Shown piece after piece: positions 44,276 to 56,147 of a stretch of DNA of 64,000 bases; positions within the stretch are counted from its first letter, which is position 1; each line of letters starts with the position of its first letter. This DNA comes from Isoetes taiwanensis (Eukaryota > Streptophyta > Lycopodiopsida > Isoetales > Isoetaceae). The notes under the pieces were generated by a model. That model was not told the origin of the DNA and made no database searches. It saw only the letters and a list, made by a program, of their open reading frames with translations. Position numbers and translations under genes: made by a program. The stretch lies in assembly GCA_021234155.1 (NCBI GenBank), contig JAJEKV010000036.1, forward strand, positions 5,774,209-5,838,208, in the 5' to 3' direction.

Positions 44276-47195
44276 GCCACGGACCAACTGGTTATCACTG
44301 ATGGACATCTCAATGCCACAATGGATCTGGAAACTGGCAAATTGATCTCTGTCGAGAATGCCGAACCTTCAATCTCAGATACCGATTCTAAAGAAGCACA
44401 AAACATTTATCATGTTCAAGCTCCTCCAGCGGGACTGCCTCTCTCCTCCTACCCTGAATGTTGATCCTTGGGGAGAGATGACGCTGGACCAGGACCAGGC
44501 TGTGGCTGCTCTCTTGGACCCATACCTGGATTCCTGCAATCGGATTCAACGTCTTGATCATTTTTCTGACCCAACCCCTTCTTCGGAGACCGTCGATGTT
44601 CGTGCTGTCATGAAGCAACCCTTGCTTGATGACATGCAGCAGCCTTTTTTCTTCACCACTCAAAATGCTGCTGCTCCTCCTGTCATGCTTCAACCTCCTG
44701 CTCATCAGGTTCAGGACACGGAGGTTATTCCTCATATTCAAACTCCAGAGGTCGACATCGTGGACATTGGAAACAATCAACCGGTCCGTTTGGCTGCTCA
44801 TCTTCCATCCACCTATAAAGCACGAAAGTTCAAACATATATTTGCTTGGAGCTACAAAGACCTTCGAGGTATCAAAAAAGAATTGGGGGAACTCACCATT
44901 CCTACCAAACCTGATGCACGCCCAATCTAGCAACGACAGTACAGGCTCAACCCAAATTACCGTGACCGCGTCAAGGCTGAACTTGACAAACTCTTAGTTG
45001 CTGGCCTGATTTATGAGGTCAAACATTCTGAATGGGTGAGCCCCATCGTCATTGCTCTCAAACACAATGGTAAGATCCGCGTTTGCATGGACTACAGAAA
45101 ACTCAATCAAGCTACGGAGCGCGATCACTTTCCGCTTCCCTTCACTGACCAGGTTCTTGAAGAAGTTGCTGGTCATGAGATGTACTCTTTCATGGATGGT
45201 TTTTCTGGGTACAATCAAATCTCTATCAAGCAAGAGGATCAACTCAAAACTACCTTCACCACCCCGTGGGGCACTTTTGCCTACAAGGTGGTCCCTTTTG
45301 GTTTGTCAAACTCTCCTTCAACGTTTCAGCGCATCATACTTTCTGTCTTTCACGATTTTATGAAGGATAAACCTTTTCTTCAGATCTTTCAAGATGATTT
45401 TTCAGCCTACAGCTCCATGGATGATCATTTGGAAAAATTGGAGCTTGTCTTTCAAAAATGTGATGAATCTGGCATTAGTCTCAATCCTGAGAAGTGCACT
45501 TTTTGCGTCACCTCAGGTGTTCTGTTGGGACATGTGGTCAGTCAAGAAGGCATCACCACGGATCCCGCTAAAATCAGTTGTGTACTGAAAGCTCAAGCAC
45601 CATCTAATATCAAAGAGACACGCTCTTTCCTGGGTAAAGTTAATTATTATTCCACCTTCATTCCTGGACTTGCAGCTATAGCTGACTCCATTCATAAACT
45701 CACGGGTGATGAATCCACTTGGGCTTGGAATCCCCAAGCGGAAGCTGCTTTTCAGAAGTTGAAGCTGTTACTTACTCAGGCCCCAGTACTTGTTCCTCCT
45801 CAATGGGACAAGCCCTTCCATGTTCATATTGACGTCTCTGCCTTTGCAATTGGTGTTGTTCTCTCTCAGGCCTATGATGACACCACGGATAAACCAATCC
45901 GCTATGCCAGCCGAAAACTCAATCCTGCTGAGCGCAACCACTCTGCCACGGAACGCGAAGCTTTGGGCTTAGTTTTCTGTGTCCAACGTTTCAGACATTA
46001 TTTTTTGGGTAGCCAGATTAAGTTCTTTGTTGATCATCAAGCTCTTCTTTCTTTGATCAACAAAGCCACGCCCACGGGTAGAATTGCTCGTTGGGTCCTT
46101 CTTCTGCAAGAATTCGCTCCCTTCGAAATTGTTCATAAGGCAGGCAAATCTCATGTGGTGCCTGATTATCTTTCACGTATCCACACGGATGATCCCTCCA
46201 CGGGTGTTTCTGACGCCTTTCCAGATGCACAATTGTTCATGATCACGGCCACGCCCCATTGGTTTCATAACTTTCAGCAATATCTTCTCACTGGAGCTCT
46301 TCCTCCTGAAAATCCGACGCTCTCTGCAGACAAGCTTCGTTCTCGTCGCCGTCAATTTCTCAGAGAGGTCCGTGACTACACCATGGTTGCAGGTCACCTC
46401 TATAAACGCGGTAAAGACATGGTCCTCCGTCGTTGTGTCCTCCCTCATGAGGTGCCCGATATTGTTCGACAAGCTCATGACGGGCTTGGTGGTGGTCATT
46501 TTCGTGGTGACGCCACGGCACGCAAAATTCTTTTGGCAGGATATTTCTGGCCCCCGCTCTTTAAAGATGCCCACGCTTATGCTCGCACGTGTGACGTCTG
46601 TCAGCATATGGGAAAGCCCACGGCCCGTGACGCTCTTCCATTGACGCCGGTCGCCACGCCACTTCCTTTCAGCAAATGGGGAATGGATTTTGTGGGGCCC
46701 ATGGACCCACCGGCGCGGCACACCCGTGCCCGCTACATTCTGGTCATCACGGATTATGCTACTAAATGGGCGGAAGCTTGTGCACTTCCAGACAACACTG
46801 CTGCCAGCACAGCCAAGGTTCTCTACACGCACATCATCACGCATTTTGGTTGTCCCACGGAATTTGTTAGTGATCGTGGCGTGCATTTTGTAAATCATAC
46901 TATCAAGGAGCTGACGGATTATCTTCACATACAGCACAGGAAGAGTACACCTTACTATCCTCAAGGAAATGGCTTGGCTGAAAGTACCAATAAAATCTCA
47001 TCATTGTTCTCAAGAAAATTTGTGACGCTTCTCGAATGATTGGCAAGACAAGCTGCCTACTGTTCTTTGGGCTTATAACACCAGTTTTAAAATTGCTACT
47101 GGCCACACTCCTTTCAAGTTGGTTTATGGTCAAGAAGCTCTTATGCCTTTCGAATATATTCTTCCCACTCTCCGTTTCCAACTTGCTACAGCACA
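44276..47195 (+). pseudogene. Tat-like RT, RNase H and integrase (broken)
   Basis: A frame change near 44450 leads into 44358-44930, a linker with IFAWSYKDLRGI. TAG at 44928 follows, and then one long frame to 47039. RT: CMDYRKLNQATERDHFPLPF, SFMDGFSGYNQI, and FQDDFSAYSS where the usual YxDD is FQDD. RNase H: HVHIDVSAFAIGVVLSQ. Integrase: GHFRGDATARKIL zinc region, then GMDFVGPM, SDRGVHF and GNGLAESTNK carrying the D, D and E. After the stop at 47037-47039, shifted frames give VLWAYNTSFKIATGHTPFKL and EALMPFEYILPTLRFQ, ending at about 47193. Inactive as read. Confidence 0.88.
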
Positions 47196-48500
47196 TAGCT
47201 TTAGCTTTAAGGAATGTGCAATTCATGGTTGTTTTTGTTTCCAGTTCAAGTTTATTACTAAAAAAGTGAACACGCTTTTCATCAAAACAAGTGTGACTTT
47301 GTGTATGATCTTAGTTTAGTAAAGAAATTAAGACATTTCATTTGTAAGCCAATAATAGCTTTAGCTTTAAGGAATTTGCAGTGTATGGTGGTTGCCTTGT
47401 ATACTCATACTCGTTCCATCTTGGCCGTTGATCCAAGGGATATACCAGAGGATATTCTTTATCCTCCAACCCTGACTGTCATGCCAAAAAGAAGATGGGG
47501 TCAAACCCCATTTTCCACGTCAGCCTATGATTTATAGGCCATGGTTTTAAGTCAATCATGCAGTCAATTAAACAGCACACCCAATGAACAATATAAAGGG
47601 GAACAAAGCATCCATCTTACATGAAAGAGTTCCTGAAATTTTCCATGAAGTGTTTTCATTCCTCTAGCAGTTTACAGCAGTGCATGTATGCAAACGGCAT
47701 ACATTGACATTACAAAAACATGAAGCTCTGATCGAGCTAAACATAAAACTCTGAGCTCTGCCAGAGGATTTCTCCGTACATTGATGTTAAAACTAAAAAT
47801 GAAGCTCTATGTCATTTGCAAACCAATAGTAGCTTTAGCTTTAAGGAATGTGCAATTCATGGTTGTTGTCTAATGAACCCATTGTTGTTTCCAGGATCAA
47901 TGGTTCAAGTTTATTACTAAAAAAGTGAACACGCTTTTCATCAAAACAGGTGTGACTTTGTGTTGTTAAACATTTAATTATATTTTGGATAAAGAATGAT
48001 CTTAGTTTAGTAAAGAAATTAAAACATTTCATTTGTAACCAATAATAGCTTTAGCTTTAAGGAATTTGCAGTGTATGGTGGTTGCCTTGTATACTCATAC
48101 TCGTTCCATCTTGGCCGTTGATCCAAGGGATATACCAGAGGATATTCTGTATCCTCCAACCCTGACTGTCATGCCAAAAAGAAGATGGGGTCAAACCCCA
48201 TTTTCCATGTCAGCCTATGATTTATAGGCCATGGTTTTAAGTCAATCACGCAGTCAATTAAACAACACATCCAATGAACAACATAAAGGGGAACAAAGCA
48301 TCCATCTTACATGAAAGAGTTCCTGAAATTTTCCATGAAGTGTTTTCATTCTTCTAGCAGTTTACAGTAGTGCATTTATGCAAAAGGCATACATTGACAT
48401 TACAAAAACATGAAGCTCTGATAGAGCTAAACATAAAACTCTGAGCTCTGCCACATGATTTCTCCGTACATTGATGTTAAAACTAAAAATAAAGCTCTGA
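47196..48500. repeat. Tandem duplication next to the integrase break
   Basis: Two units of about 634 and 670 bp (second from about 47830) share AGCTTTAGCTTTAAGGAATG, AAAGTGAACACGCTTTTCAT, TGATCCAAGGGATATACCAG and AAGAAGATGGGGTCAAACCC. The first lacks about 50 bp in two small deletions. Each unit includes a GAAATTAAGACATTTCATTT stretch (KLRHFICKP when translated). It resembles the start of the inverted integrase half at 57480 (KLRHVICKP), so part of the unit may derive from the retroelement. Confidence 0.75.
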
Positions 48501-48870
48501 TATAGTGAACCACGAAGGCCTGAGCTTTGCCACAGGGTTTACAACAGTGCAACACCCCAATGAAGGAGGCAACACATGCGTCAACAATGCCCATCGAACT
48601 GTTCCATAGAAGTTCCTCGGCGTGCCTCTTGGAAGAGCATAACATGAAACAAAAAACAGACTATTTCTAAGAAGAAAAAGAATCCCTTCTCAGATCCAAA
48701 CGTACGTAATTTTAGAATGGGGACTCGCAAAGAACACAAAAACTGGCCGATAGATAGGCTTGTCATTCATCACAGCAGTAGTATGCAATGTGTGGTAAAA
48801 TCTGAATGGGGAGCTGACCATAGGAACAATGTCTAGCTACCCCATAATGAAATAAGAAAATATGCAAAAC

Positions 48871-48930
48871 TTCTCATCGGGATAAAAAACCCCGCCCTTT
48901 CGAGTTTTCGAGGAAAACCCTAATGAAATG
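48871..48930. other. Conserved hairpin core, copy 5
   Basis: GGATAAAAAACCCCGCCC, then TTTCGAGTTTTCGAGG and AAAACCCTA: the shared core in the LINE-copy orientation, with only a short TCAT/ATGA outer stem left. Confidence 0.6.
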
Positions 48931-49394
48931 GTCGCAAACGGCCTCGAGGATGCCTTGAAGAGCTAGGTAGGAATTGGTGAAGCTAGCCCAAATGTGCATC
49001 AACGCCATGGAATGTGTGAAACCTGGAAAAAAGGAAAAACGCCTAGAAAGTACCTGTTAAACGTTAATAAAATAGGTACAACCATGACAGGCGAGCATCC
49101 CCTAAGAAGATAGTCTTCAGAAAGCAAAAACATCTATTAGACGTTAGAAACCGTAAACAAACATATATAGACAAGAAAATTAATCCGTCCTACGGCGCGT
49201 TGTTCCAGTTTTAGCATGTCCTTATATTCCCTTTAATTCTCCTGGATTCCCTTACATTCTAGAAATTTCTAGAACATTTTAGAACTTTCTGGAACATTTT
49301 GAAACTTTCAAAACATCCTAGAATATTATAGTCTATTTTATCTTAATTAGAACATTACCCTTAAGTATATTTGAAACATAAATTATTTATAGAA

Positions 49395-49468
49395 TTAATG
49401 CTTGGTCTAGTGGTTAGAGTGGGGGGTTTGGGGGGTTGAGGACCAGGGTTCGAATCCCCCCAATAATA
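49395..49468 (+). ncRNA. tRNA-like sequence (SINE head or tRNA pseudogene)
   Basis: TGGTCTAGTGGTTAGAG is a textbook D-arm/box A (TCTA/TAGA stem) and GGGTTCGAATCCC (49446-49458) a textbook T-arm/box B. The acceptor ends pair only partly (TTGG/CCAA), and the anticodon arm is replaced by a G-rich stretch. A working tRNA is unlikely; a tRNA-derived SINE or pseudogene fits. Confidence 0.5.
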
Positions 49469-50300
49469 TAAAAAATTTTAAAAGCCTTTCCTTAAGGAAC
49501 GAGCATTCAATATAAGCCTCAGGATCTTAGACTTGATCAACGATCAAGATCTCACCATATAAAAGCAATATGAGCCGTAGGATCTATTACATATAATTCC
49601 CAAAGCCACGTGGACCGTAGAATGTGTCCCCAAGCCACGTGAGCCGTCGGATCTCGGACCGACGGTCGAGATCAGATCAATCTGGACCATAGGACCATGG
49701 TACACATATTATATGTAAACTCCCAGGCCATCTGGGCCATAGGATATGTCCCAAACCCACATGAGCCATTGGATCTCGAACGGACGGTCGGATAAGCGCG
49801 AAACATAAGAACATATATAGAGAGATCAGAAATAGAAAACATCACCGAGAACAAGTGGAAAATCATCTAGCATCACCTAACGGGTGGAAAAATATATACA
49901 TAGCATCACCCAGTGGTTGGAAAATAATTTGCATCGGCCATCGGGTGGAAAAAAAGCATCACCCAACGGATGGTCAGTACTGAACAAAAACATATAAAAA
50001 ATAGACGACAATAATCACCATAGCAACACCCAATGAGTGGAGGATAATGGAGTTAGTATCGAAAAGGAAATAAACATGAACATGAAACAAACTCAAAACT
50101 ATATAAAAGGGCGTGTAGGGAGGGAAGCAATGGGCAAGGAAGAGACGCTGCTGTGAGAAGACGCCGATAATGAACCACAATAATGAATAGTGCATATATA
50201 GCTGCTTGTCCCTTCCGAGAATGCCGATCTGATGGCTCGGATCGATGCCTATTCTAGTAAGGGACTCGCAAAGAACACAAAAACCGGCCGACAACTAGAG

Positions 50301-52536
50301 AACTTCCTTTATATCAGCCACGCTGAAGAGAAATATCAAGACATTGAATTAGAGTCCAAATGACATAGCAAGAGTGAGAAGACGACGATTGTCGTCTGCC
50401 TTAAGCAGGAGCACCATCATGCGAAACTCCTTGGGCCGCTCCTACTGAGGCACTGCTGCAACGAGCAGAGTGCGTACCGAGTTTGTATAAGGCGAAGACA
50501 AGATGATAGGGTCAGAATGTCAGAAGGAAATTTGATAGCATGCCGAAACATATGAATAGATGCCCCAATATAAATAACACTTACCAGAACGGGAACGAGG
50601 TTGAGGTAAAGGTGGAGCCATGGGAGTGCAAAGTCAAGAGGAAGGTCAAGAAGAAAAATTAAATTGAAGGCAAATCAGATTCCCTAACGAGGAGATTCAC
50701 AAAGTGCGAGGAATGTGCATGAACAAGAATGGGAGAGCGAAGGTGGAGATTAAGAGTAGGCAAGGTGGGGTCAAGCTAGCGGAATAGAAGCGGGCAATAA
50801 TGCAGCTAATTAACGACGGTTTGAAAAAATGGAAAGCAGGCCCTGAAAGTGGAATTCGCTCTCAAGATCCAAGTGAGGCCCCTGATAATACGCTAAGAGG
50901 GTAGAGTAAACAACTGTCAAATATCAAGCTCACTTTCATACGAGAAATATGTACAGTATAAAGTTAAAGCAAGTACCTAAAGCTCAAATGATGCATTTAA
51001 GCTCAAATGATGCGTTTAAACTCAAATGATGCACACCAAGATGTAAACACAAAAAAGATAAATTTAATAACAAACCTAGGTGCAATAATGGACAACTCAA
51101 GACATGTATCCCTGGAGATTTGGCCTGAAAAATTAAAGCCACGACTGCCAACCTCGTATGTAAAAGAAGCATGTAATCCAAAAATGAACCTAGATCACCT
51201 GATATGTAATGACTAATTCAAATCCAAGTGGAAGTACAGATGCCGAAAATGGAATTCAGGATAGGCAAAATACGTGCAAATATAGAAGAGCAATAAACAG
51301 AAAATAGTGGATAAAGAGTTCCATGACCAAAATCAACAAGAAAACGTATATTCTAAATACTCCGAATAGGAAATCACAAAAATAGCTAGATGAATGAGGC
51401 AAGACTAACTCTCGAAAAGCATGATATACGTGCAAAAAGATCTCAATAGCTAGCTAGAAATGGACTCCTCGAGACGATTAGAATCAGGCAGCACAATGCA
51501 CAAAATTAGAATGCGCTCAATACAATACCTTGTGCGCAACAACTCAGTATACTCCACATCTAGATAAAGATAAGCATCAAAAATAAAAAATGATCTAATA
51601 GAAACCCATGTCAAAAATTGCAATGGAGTGCCAACGCAATATTTGGCATATCCAGATAAAGCTAAATAGCGAATATGCAAATGAAGTATAACAATAGTGC
51701 CAAAAAAACCTAAAAATGTAAAGAACAACTTCAAGAACGCGACGTCAAATTACAAATGGCCAAATAGGACGTATTTCGACAAATAATGCAATGCAATGCA
51801 ACGCATTTTCAAAACAATATGGAAATGAGGAATGAAAGAGAAATGACTGTGTTAAATGAGATGTCATAAGGAAAATAAGATCACGAGCTTAGAGCCATGA
51901 GTAGATGCCGCAATATGAATAGTATAGTTAAAAAATAAGGGAAGAGGTTGAGGTAGAAGTGGCAGACATGTCAGCACAAATCAAGAGGAAGGTCAAGACG
52001 GGAGGTGAAATTTGGATCACATCGTGGAGCAAACAAAAAGGAGGCTTAAGTCTGAAGAAAAGTAAGAGGGCGATGCACAAGCAGTTTAGGTCAAATGTGA
52101 GGCCGAAGTCAAGGTGAGGTTATAGCCAAGGAAAAGGAGAAAGTGAAGGCCAACAATGCTTGAGGTCCCAGTTGAGTGCCAGGAGGTGAGCCATATGGTA
52201 GAATGAGAAAAGAGAAGAACAAGTGAAACATAATGACTACGTCAAATGACGTATCAGTAGTAAAGCTAGTGTCGTACAGATGGTCTGCAATAATAAAGCA
52301 AAAGAGATAATGGACATGTGAAATTAAATGACAATAATATGACTATATAAAGTGACATAGTGTAAGTAAAGCTATGCAAGGAAAGAGTAACTGACTGCGA
52401 ATAGAACAAAGTGGAATGAACATAAGTAAAGAATCATCCAAATACGTAAAATTGGTGTTGTTTTCGCAAGAAAAGATGTGTTGAGTCTGAAAAATGAAAA
52501 AACCCACCTAACAACATAACATGTCATCCACTGCCC
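50301..52536. other. Intergenic purine-rich DNA with weak direct repeats
   Basis: About 50555-50680 and 51900-52010 share AGATGCC-CAATAT, GAGGTTGAGGTA and AAGAGGAAGGTCAAGA blocks in the same order, an old direct duplication. No coding region is recognised. If the inversion model is right, this is former downstream flank of the Tat-like element. Confidence 0.4.
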
Positions 52537-52541
52537 AGAAC
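52537..52541 (-). repeat. Target-site duplication of the Tat-like element (3' side)
   Basis: Plus-strand AGAAC, that is GTTCT on the element strand, matching 41000-41004 in inverted orientation. Confidence 0.75.
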
Positions 52542-53134
52542 TGTTTGGGGTCTGGGTTCGGGAACTCCTGCAAGACAGCCCTCTGCGAGGACCCTTGGAT
52601 CAAACAGGAGAATCCGGGGAGCTATGTCACGCGGGATTTGCAAAAGAACAAGAAAAAAGAGAAAAGACAACAAAGGGAACAAGGAGAACACAATAATGAG
52701 AACAACTTCCTTGATGTCAATGAAGATACATGAGCTCTCGCAATCGAGAGAAAACTGAAGTGAGACAAGACTCTAAACTCATCTAAAAACTCATGTACTA
52801 GCTCTACTCATATATATAGTACAATGGCCTTTGGCCCAATATAGACACTCTGACTGATTTCGGTGCCGAACCCTGGAAGGAGGCCTGATTTGCAGGAATG
52901 CTGGCGGTGCCTCTTGAAGTGCCTGAAATCACGCTGACGCTAACGCGGGCGGTGACGGCCCGTCACTTGTCTGAGCGCTTCCTCTTGACGGCCGGCGCGG
53001 CCTTTGACTGCGTGGTCTGCTTGGTCTTCTGCTGGGCCTTTGACGACTGACCTGTGCCTGGCTGTGGATCCTTGGCCTTGACTTGGTCCGTCGTATGCAT
53101 GAATAGTTCTGTACCAGCACGTACATGACTAACA
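52542..53134 (-). repeat. 3' LTR of the Tat-like element (inverted)
   Basis: 593 bp, the same length as 41005-41597 and about 98 percent identical by eye, on the opposite strand. The U3 start encodes the last residues and stop codon of the extra ORF. Confidence 0.92.
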
Positions 53135-56100
53135 CTCCCCCCCACCAAACGACACTCAGGGTGAAGAAAGGGAGGTAGGGTTTCCGATGGCGAGAACCCA
53201 GCAGTCTGAAAGTGATCCTCACGTGAATGAGGGCGGGCGCCATTGTGGTAACTGCCAATGAGGTTCTGGCGTGTTTGAAGAGCGTCAGGAGTGTTGAGCC
53301 CAAGGGCAGGATCTGCATCAATGAGGAATTTAGAGCGCACCATGTCTTCAAGGGCAGCATGAGCTTCCGAAGGAACAAACTGGCACTCCATGAGAAGGCA
53401 GGTCTGGAGACCGAAGGCACTGACGCTGGCATTCGGGTTGCAATAAAAGATGGGACGCTGCCGATTTAAGGAGCTCACCAGGATGCACTTAAGAGCAGCA
53501 CAGAAACCGGCTTGACGGTGAACAGAAGGATCTGGTGAGGTGGCGGCATTCTGTAAGAAGGCATCAAGGCCATGAACAGCATCAGCGGGCTTTTGCCAAC
53601 CACGCTCATTTGCAATATAGATCCAATTTTCTGTAGAGTCCAAAGTGGCACCATCCTCCCAATTGGAGCGTCTGACAAATCGTGGATCCCACCGGAGATC
53701 CGTCGAGATGTGAGGGGGAGTCCACCCAGCGTGGCCATCCAGGACCTTGGTCCAAAAGGGAAGACGCCAATCAGAGGTGAGGAACCGTGGGCGTGGAGGA
53801 ACTCCCAATGAAGCATATGGAGAGCGAGCCAGACCTGTGGGCGTGGGCTGCTTAGCCATTTCCCTAAATTCACCAACAAGATCTTGATTAAGAGCACGGC
53901 ACCACTGGTCCCACGCTGAAGCAGAGAGTTGAGTATAGACAGGAGGATTAACCCAACCCGCTGGGATGGTCTTGCTTTCCAGAAGGCCACGCAGTTGATT
54001 GTAGCCTCCCAAGTGTTGCATATAAATTTGGGCAAACTCAAGATCCTCAGGATGCGCTAAATTTCTCCGTACCTGTTCCAATGTTTCAGCCTGCCATAGA
54101 GGTAAGTGCTGAGCAAGTTCAGGCATGTACTCCTGTTCAAAAGCCTGAGACTGAGCATGATCCTTGAAATACGGGTTGGTTGGCAATAAGAACCAAGCAG
54201 CATGGGAGTCGCCTCGGAAAACACGATGTGCCTCATCGCGGAATTTATCATGTATATCAGCCAGGTAGAAGTCATGAAAAACATAGGCCATGGGCTGAAC
54301 AACTCGAAAGATGACCAAATCTGGATCTTCACTATTGAGTTGATCAAAGACTAAGAGGGCACAAAATAAACCCTTGTCTTCCACAGAAAGATCCGGCCAG
54401 ATCCTTAGAAAATCCGCACTGCGGAGTGGCTGCTGATGAACCTGGCCATTTGCCGCGTACCACTTCAGAAGGAAAAGGTGGCGTCGGGCAACCACATAGT
54501 CCAGATAACTGGAAGGAGTAGAGAAGTCCACAGGGATGTTTGTAGCAATATCAATATATCCCTCCTGTTTATTTTGGGCTTCTTCAGCCGATTGAACAGC
54601 TTGCTGAAGCTGATGTTCGAGGTCACGGATCCGGTTCTCTTTTTCTAGCAGGAGACGAGACTGGTCACGGACCCATTTGTGTGAGAGCGTGCCATGTGAA
54701 GAGGATGGCCCAGGAGTATGAAGGCGAAGCGCAGCAATCTCAGCGTCATCAATGACCTTTTGTTTCTTAGCTTCCGTAAGCTGATCTTGAAGAGGCGTGA
54801 GCTGACTGGTCAGCGTGGAAAGCTGAGCTTCTAAGGAGGTGATGCGAGCGTCACGGTCTGTAAGGTCATGGACTTGAGTGCTGTAACTCTGAGAAAGCTC
54901 ATTATACAAGGTGTTAAGTTTGGCAAGGTCTTTGTCCTTGTCGCCCAGGAGGCTATCCTTGACCTTGACATGCTCCAGCAATTCCTGAATTGTGGTTTGC
55001 AACTGAGCATGTTGGTCAGCAAGCAAACTGTTTTGATCTTGTGCATTCTTGAGAGCCTCACGGGCCTGTAAAAGAGCCTCGTGTTTTGCTTGAAGTGTGT
55101 CCTCTAGAGTTTGAACTTGCGTGTTGGCAGCCTGAAGGTCTCTATGAACCGCGTCCGAGGCCTCCAGGGACGCTTGAACACCTTTCATGAGGACTTCCTG
55201 GGATTCTTGTAACTTGAGGACAGCAGCTTGAACATCCTGCTGGTATTGATACAGAAGCTGGCGAGGATGTGGAGGGGCAGGGGCCTGCTGTTGCTGTGTT
55301 TGTGACGTCTGAGAGACATGATAAGAAGTGGAGGGCATGGATTCCGTGGAGGAAGAAGAGACTGTGACATGCGTGGTATTGCGTTGATCATGACTAGGAG
55401 AAGAAGGGCGTGAAGTGGCAGCCTGTTGGTTTTGAGGAAGGGAATGAAAGGACTGGTGAGTGGAGGCATGAGAAGCAGAAGGTGACCCCAAGAGAGGAAG
55501 GTAATGACAGATGATGGCTTGAAGATAGGCGCCCACCGAGGAATCAAAGCCAGAGGAAGGTGCAGCGCGAATACGATCTACTTCTTGAAGAAGACGGAAA
55601 AACAGCAGTTGGGGCCAATCAATATGGTGAGTGGAGCCGTGATGACAATATTGTAGAACGGTTTGTTGATATGGGTGTTTTTGATGGAGTACCCAAGCAA
55701 TTTGCGCCACAGAAACTTGACAAAAGTGTCATGGGGCTTGGCAATGTTGGCGAGGCAATGCATGTTAGCTTGATAAGGAACATCGCCAAACTGAGTGACA
55801 TCTATGTCCTGTAAGGCAGCCCAAGATAAAGAAGGTTTTTGCAAAGGAATATGAAATACCTCAGAAATCAGTGGCTGAGTAAGCAAAATGGTGGTGCCAT
55901 CAACCGTGGTAGCATAGCCTTCCGGGCTGTTGATGATATGAGCAACAAACTGCTTCAATTGCTCAGAATTTGGTGCCAGTAGGTCCATTTGTGAGAATTC
56001 GTAAAGCTCCTGGCGTTCCGCTACTTCACGACTCGGGCCAACTAGGGCTTCGCGAAAGGTGGGTGTCGAGAAGGTCACAGACTCAAAAAGAGCCGGATCC

Positions 56101-56147
56101 CGTGGAGCAGAAGCCTGGAGGTGAGGAAATTTGGGTGTAGTAGCCAT
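52963..56147 (-). CDS. Extra ORF (aORF) of the Tat-like element, coiled-coil protein
   Basis: Sense-strand ORF between integrase and the 3' LTR. ATG at 56147 opens a frame to about 55700; a one-base shift there joins a 915-codon frame ending at 52963, about 1,060 residues in all. N-terminal about 200 residues (TTILLTQPLISEVFHIPLQ, HHIDWPQLLFFRLLQEVDRI) resemble the putative plant transposon protein domain of Tat/Athila elements. A Ser/Gln-rich linker follows, then a heptad-rich coiled coil of about 230 residues (TLQAKHEALLQAREALKNAQ through RIRDLEHQLQQAVQSAEEAQ). Next is a globular-looking region rich in Trp and Pro. The tail is basic (KRKRSDK, nuclear-localisation-like) and encoded inside the LTR. 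Function of such ORFs is unknown. The single shift could be real decay or a sequence error. Confidence 0.75.
53135..53150 (-). other. Polypurine tract of the Tat-like element
   Basis: Minus-strand GGTGGGGGGGAG abuts the TGTTAG start of the LTR. It lies inside the extra ORF, which reads through into the LTR. Confidence 0.8.

Larger units (their letters stand above)
41005..47195 (+). mobile_element. Tat-like Ty3/gypsy element, 5' half (plus strand)
   Basis: LTR, tRNA-Asp-type PBS, gag, protease, RT, RNase H and integrase in order, ending abruptly inside integrase at about 47195. No 3' LTR follows on this strand. The missing part (integrase C-terminus, extra ORF, PPT, LTR) is found inverted at 57490-52542. 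The integrase GNGLAESTNK motif and Asp-tRNA PBS suit the Tat/Athila branch. Coding is interrupted by three TAG codons and a few indels. Confidence 0.88.
48640..50300 (-). repeat. Promoter-like dispersed repeat, inverted copy C
   Basis: 50300-50100 is the reverse complement of 38930-39075, with the same TATATATGCACTATTCATTA box. 48871-48930 holds the hairpin core. A GGGACTCGCAAAGAACACAA block occurs at 48720 and 50265. Several CGGATCTCGGACCGACGGTC-like phrases lie at 49560-49790, and an ACCCAACGGGTGGAAAA-like phrase repeats at 49870-50040. No gene. Its orientation opposite to copies A and B fits an inversion of this segment. Confidence 0.55.

Noticed and set aside
46173-46964. 263-codon minus-strand ORF
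   Set aside because: Antisense to the clear integrase and RNase H frame; no motif.
47301-47537. Possible MULE transposase C-terminus (DILYPPTLTVMPKRRWG)
   Set aside because: Only a vague PP...R-rich resemblance; the KLRHFICKP similarity to the local integrase is a better lead.
49395-49468. Functional tRNA gene
   Set aside because: Box A and box B are good but the acceptor and anticodon stems do not form.
41005-53134. Two independent retrotransposon insertions in opposite orientation
   Set aside because: Would need the same 5-bp target by chance and exactly complementary truncations within integrase; one inverted element is simpler.
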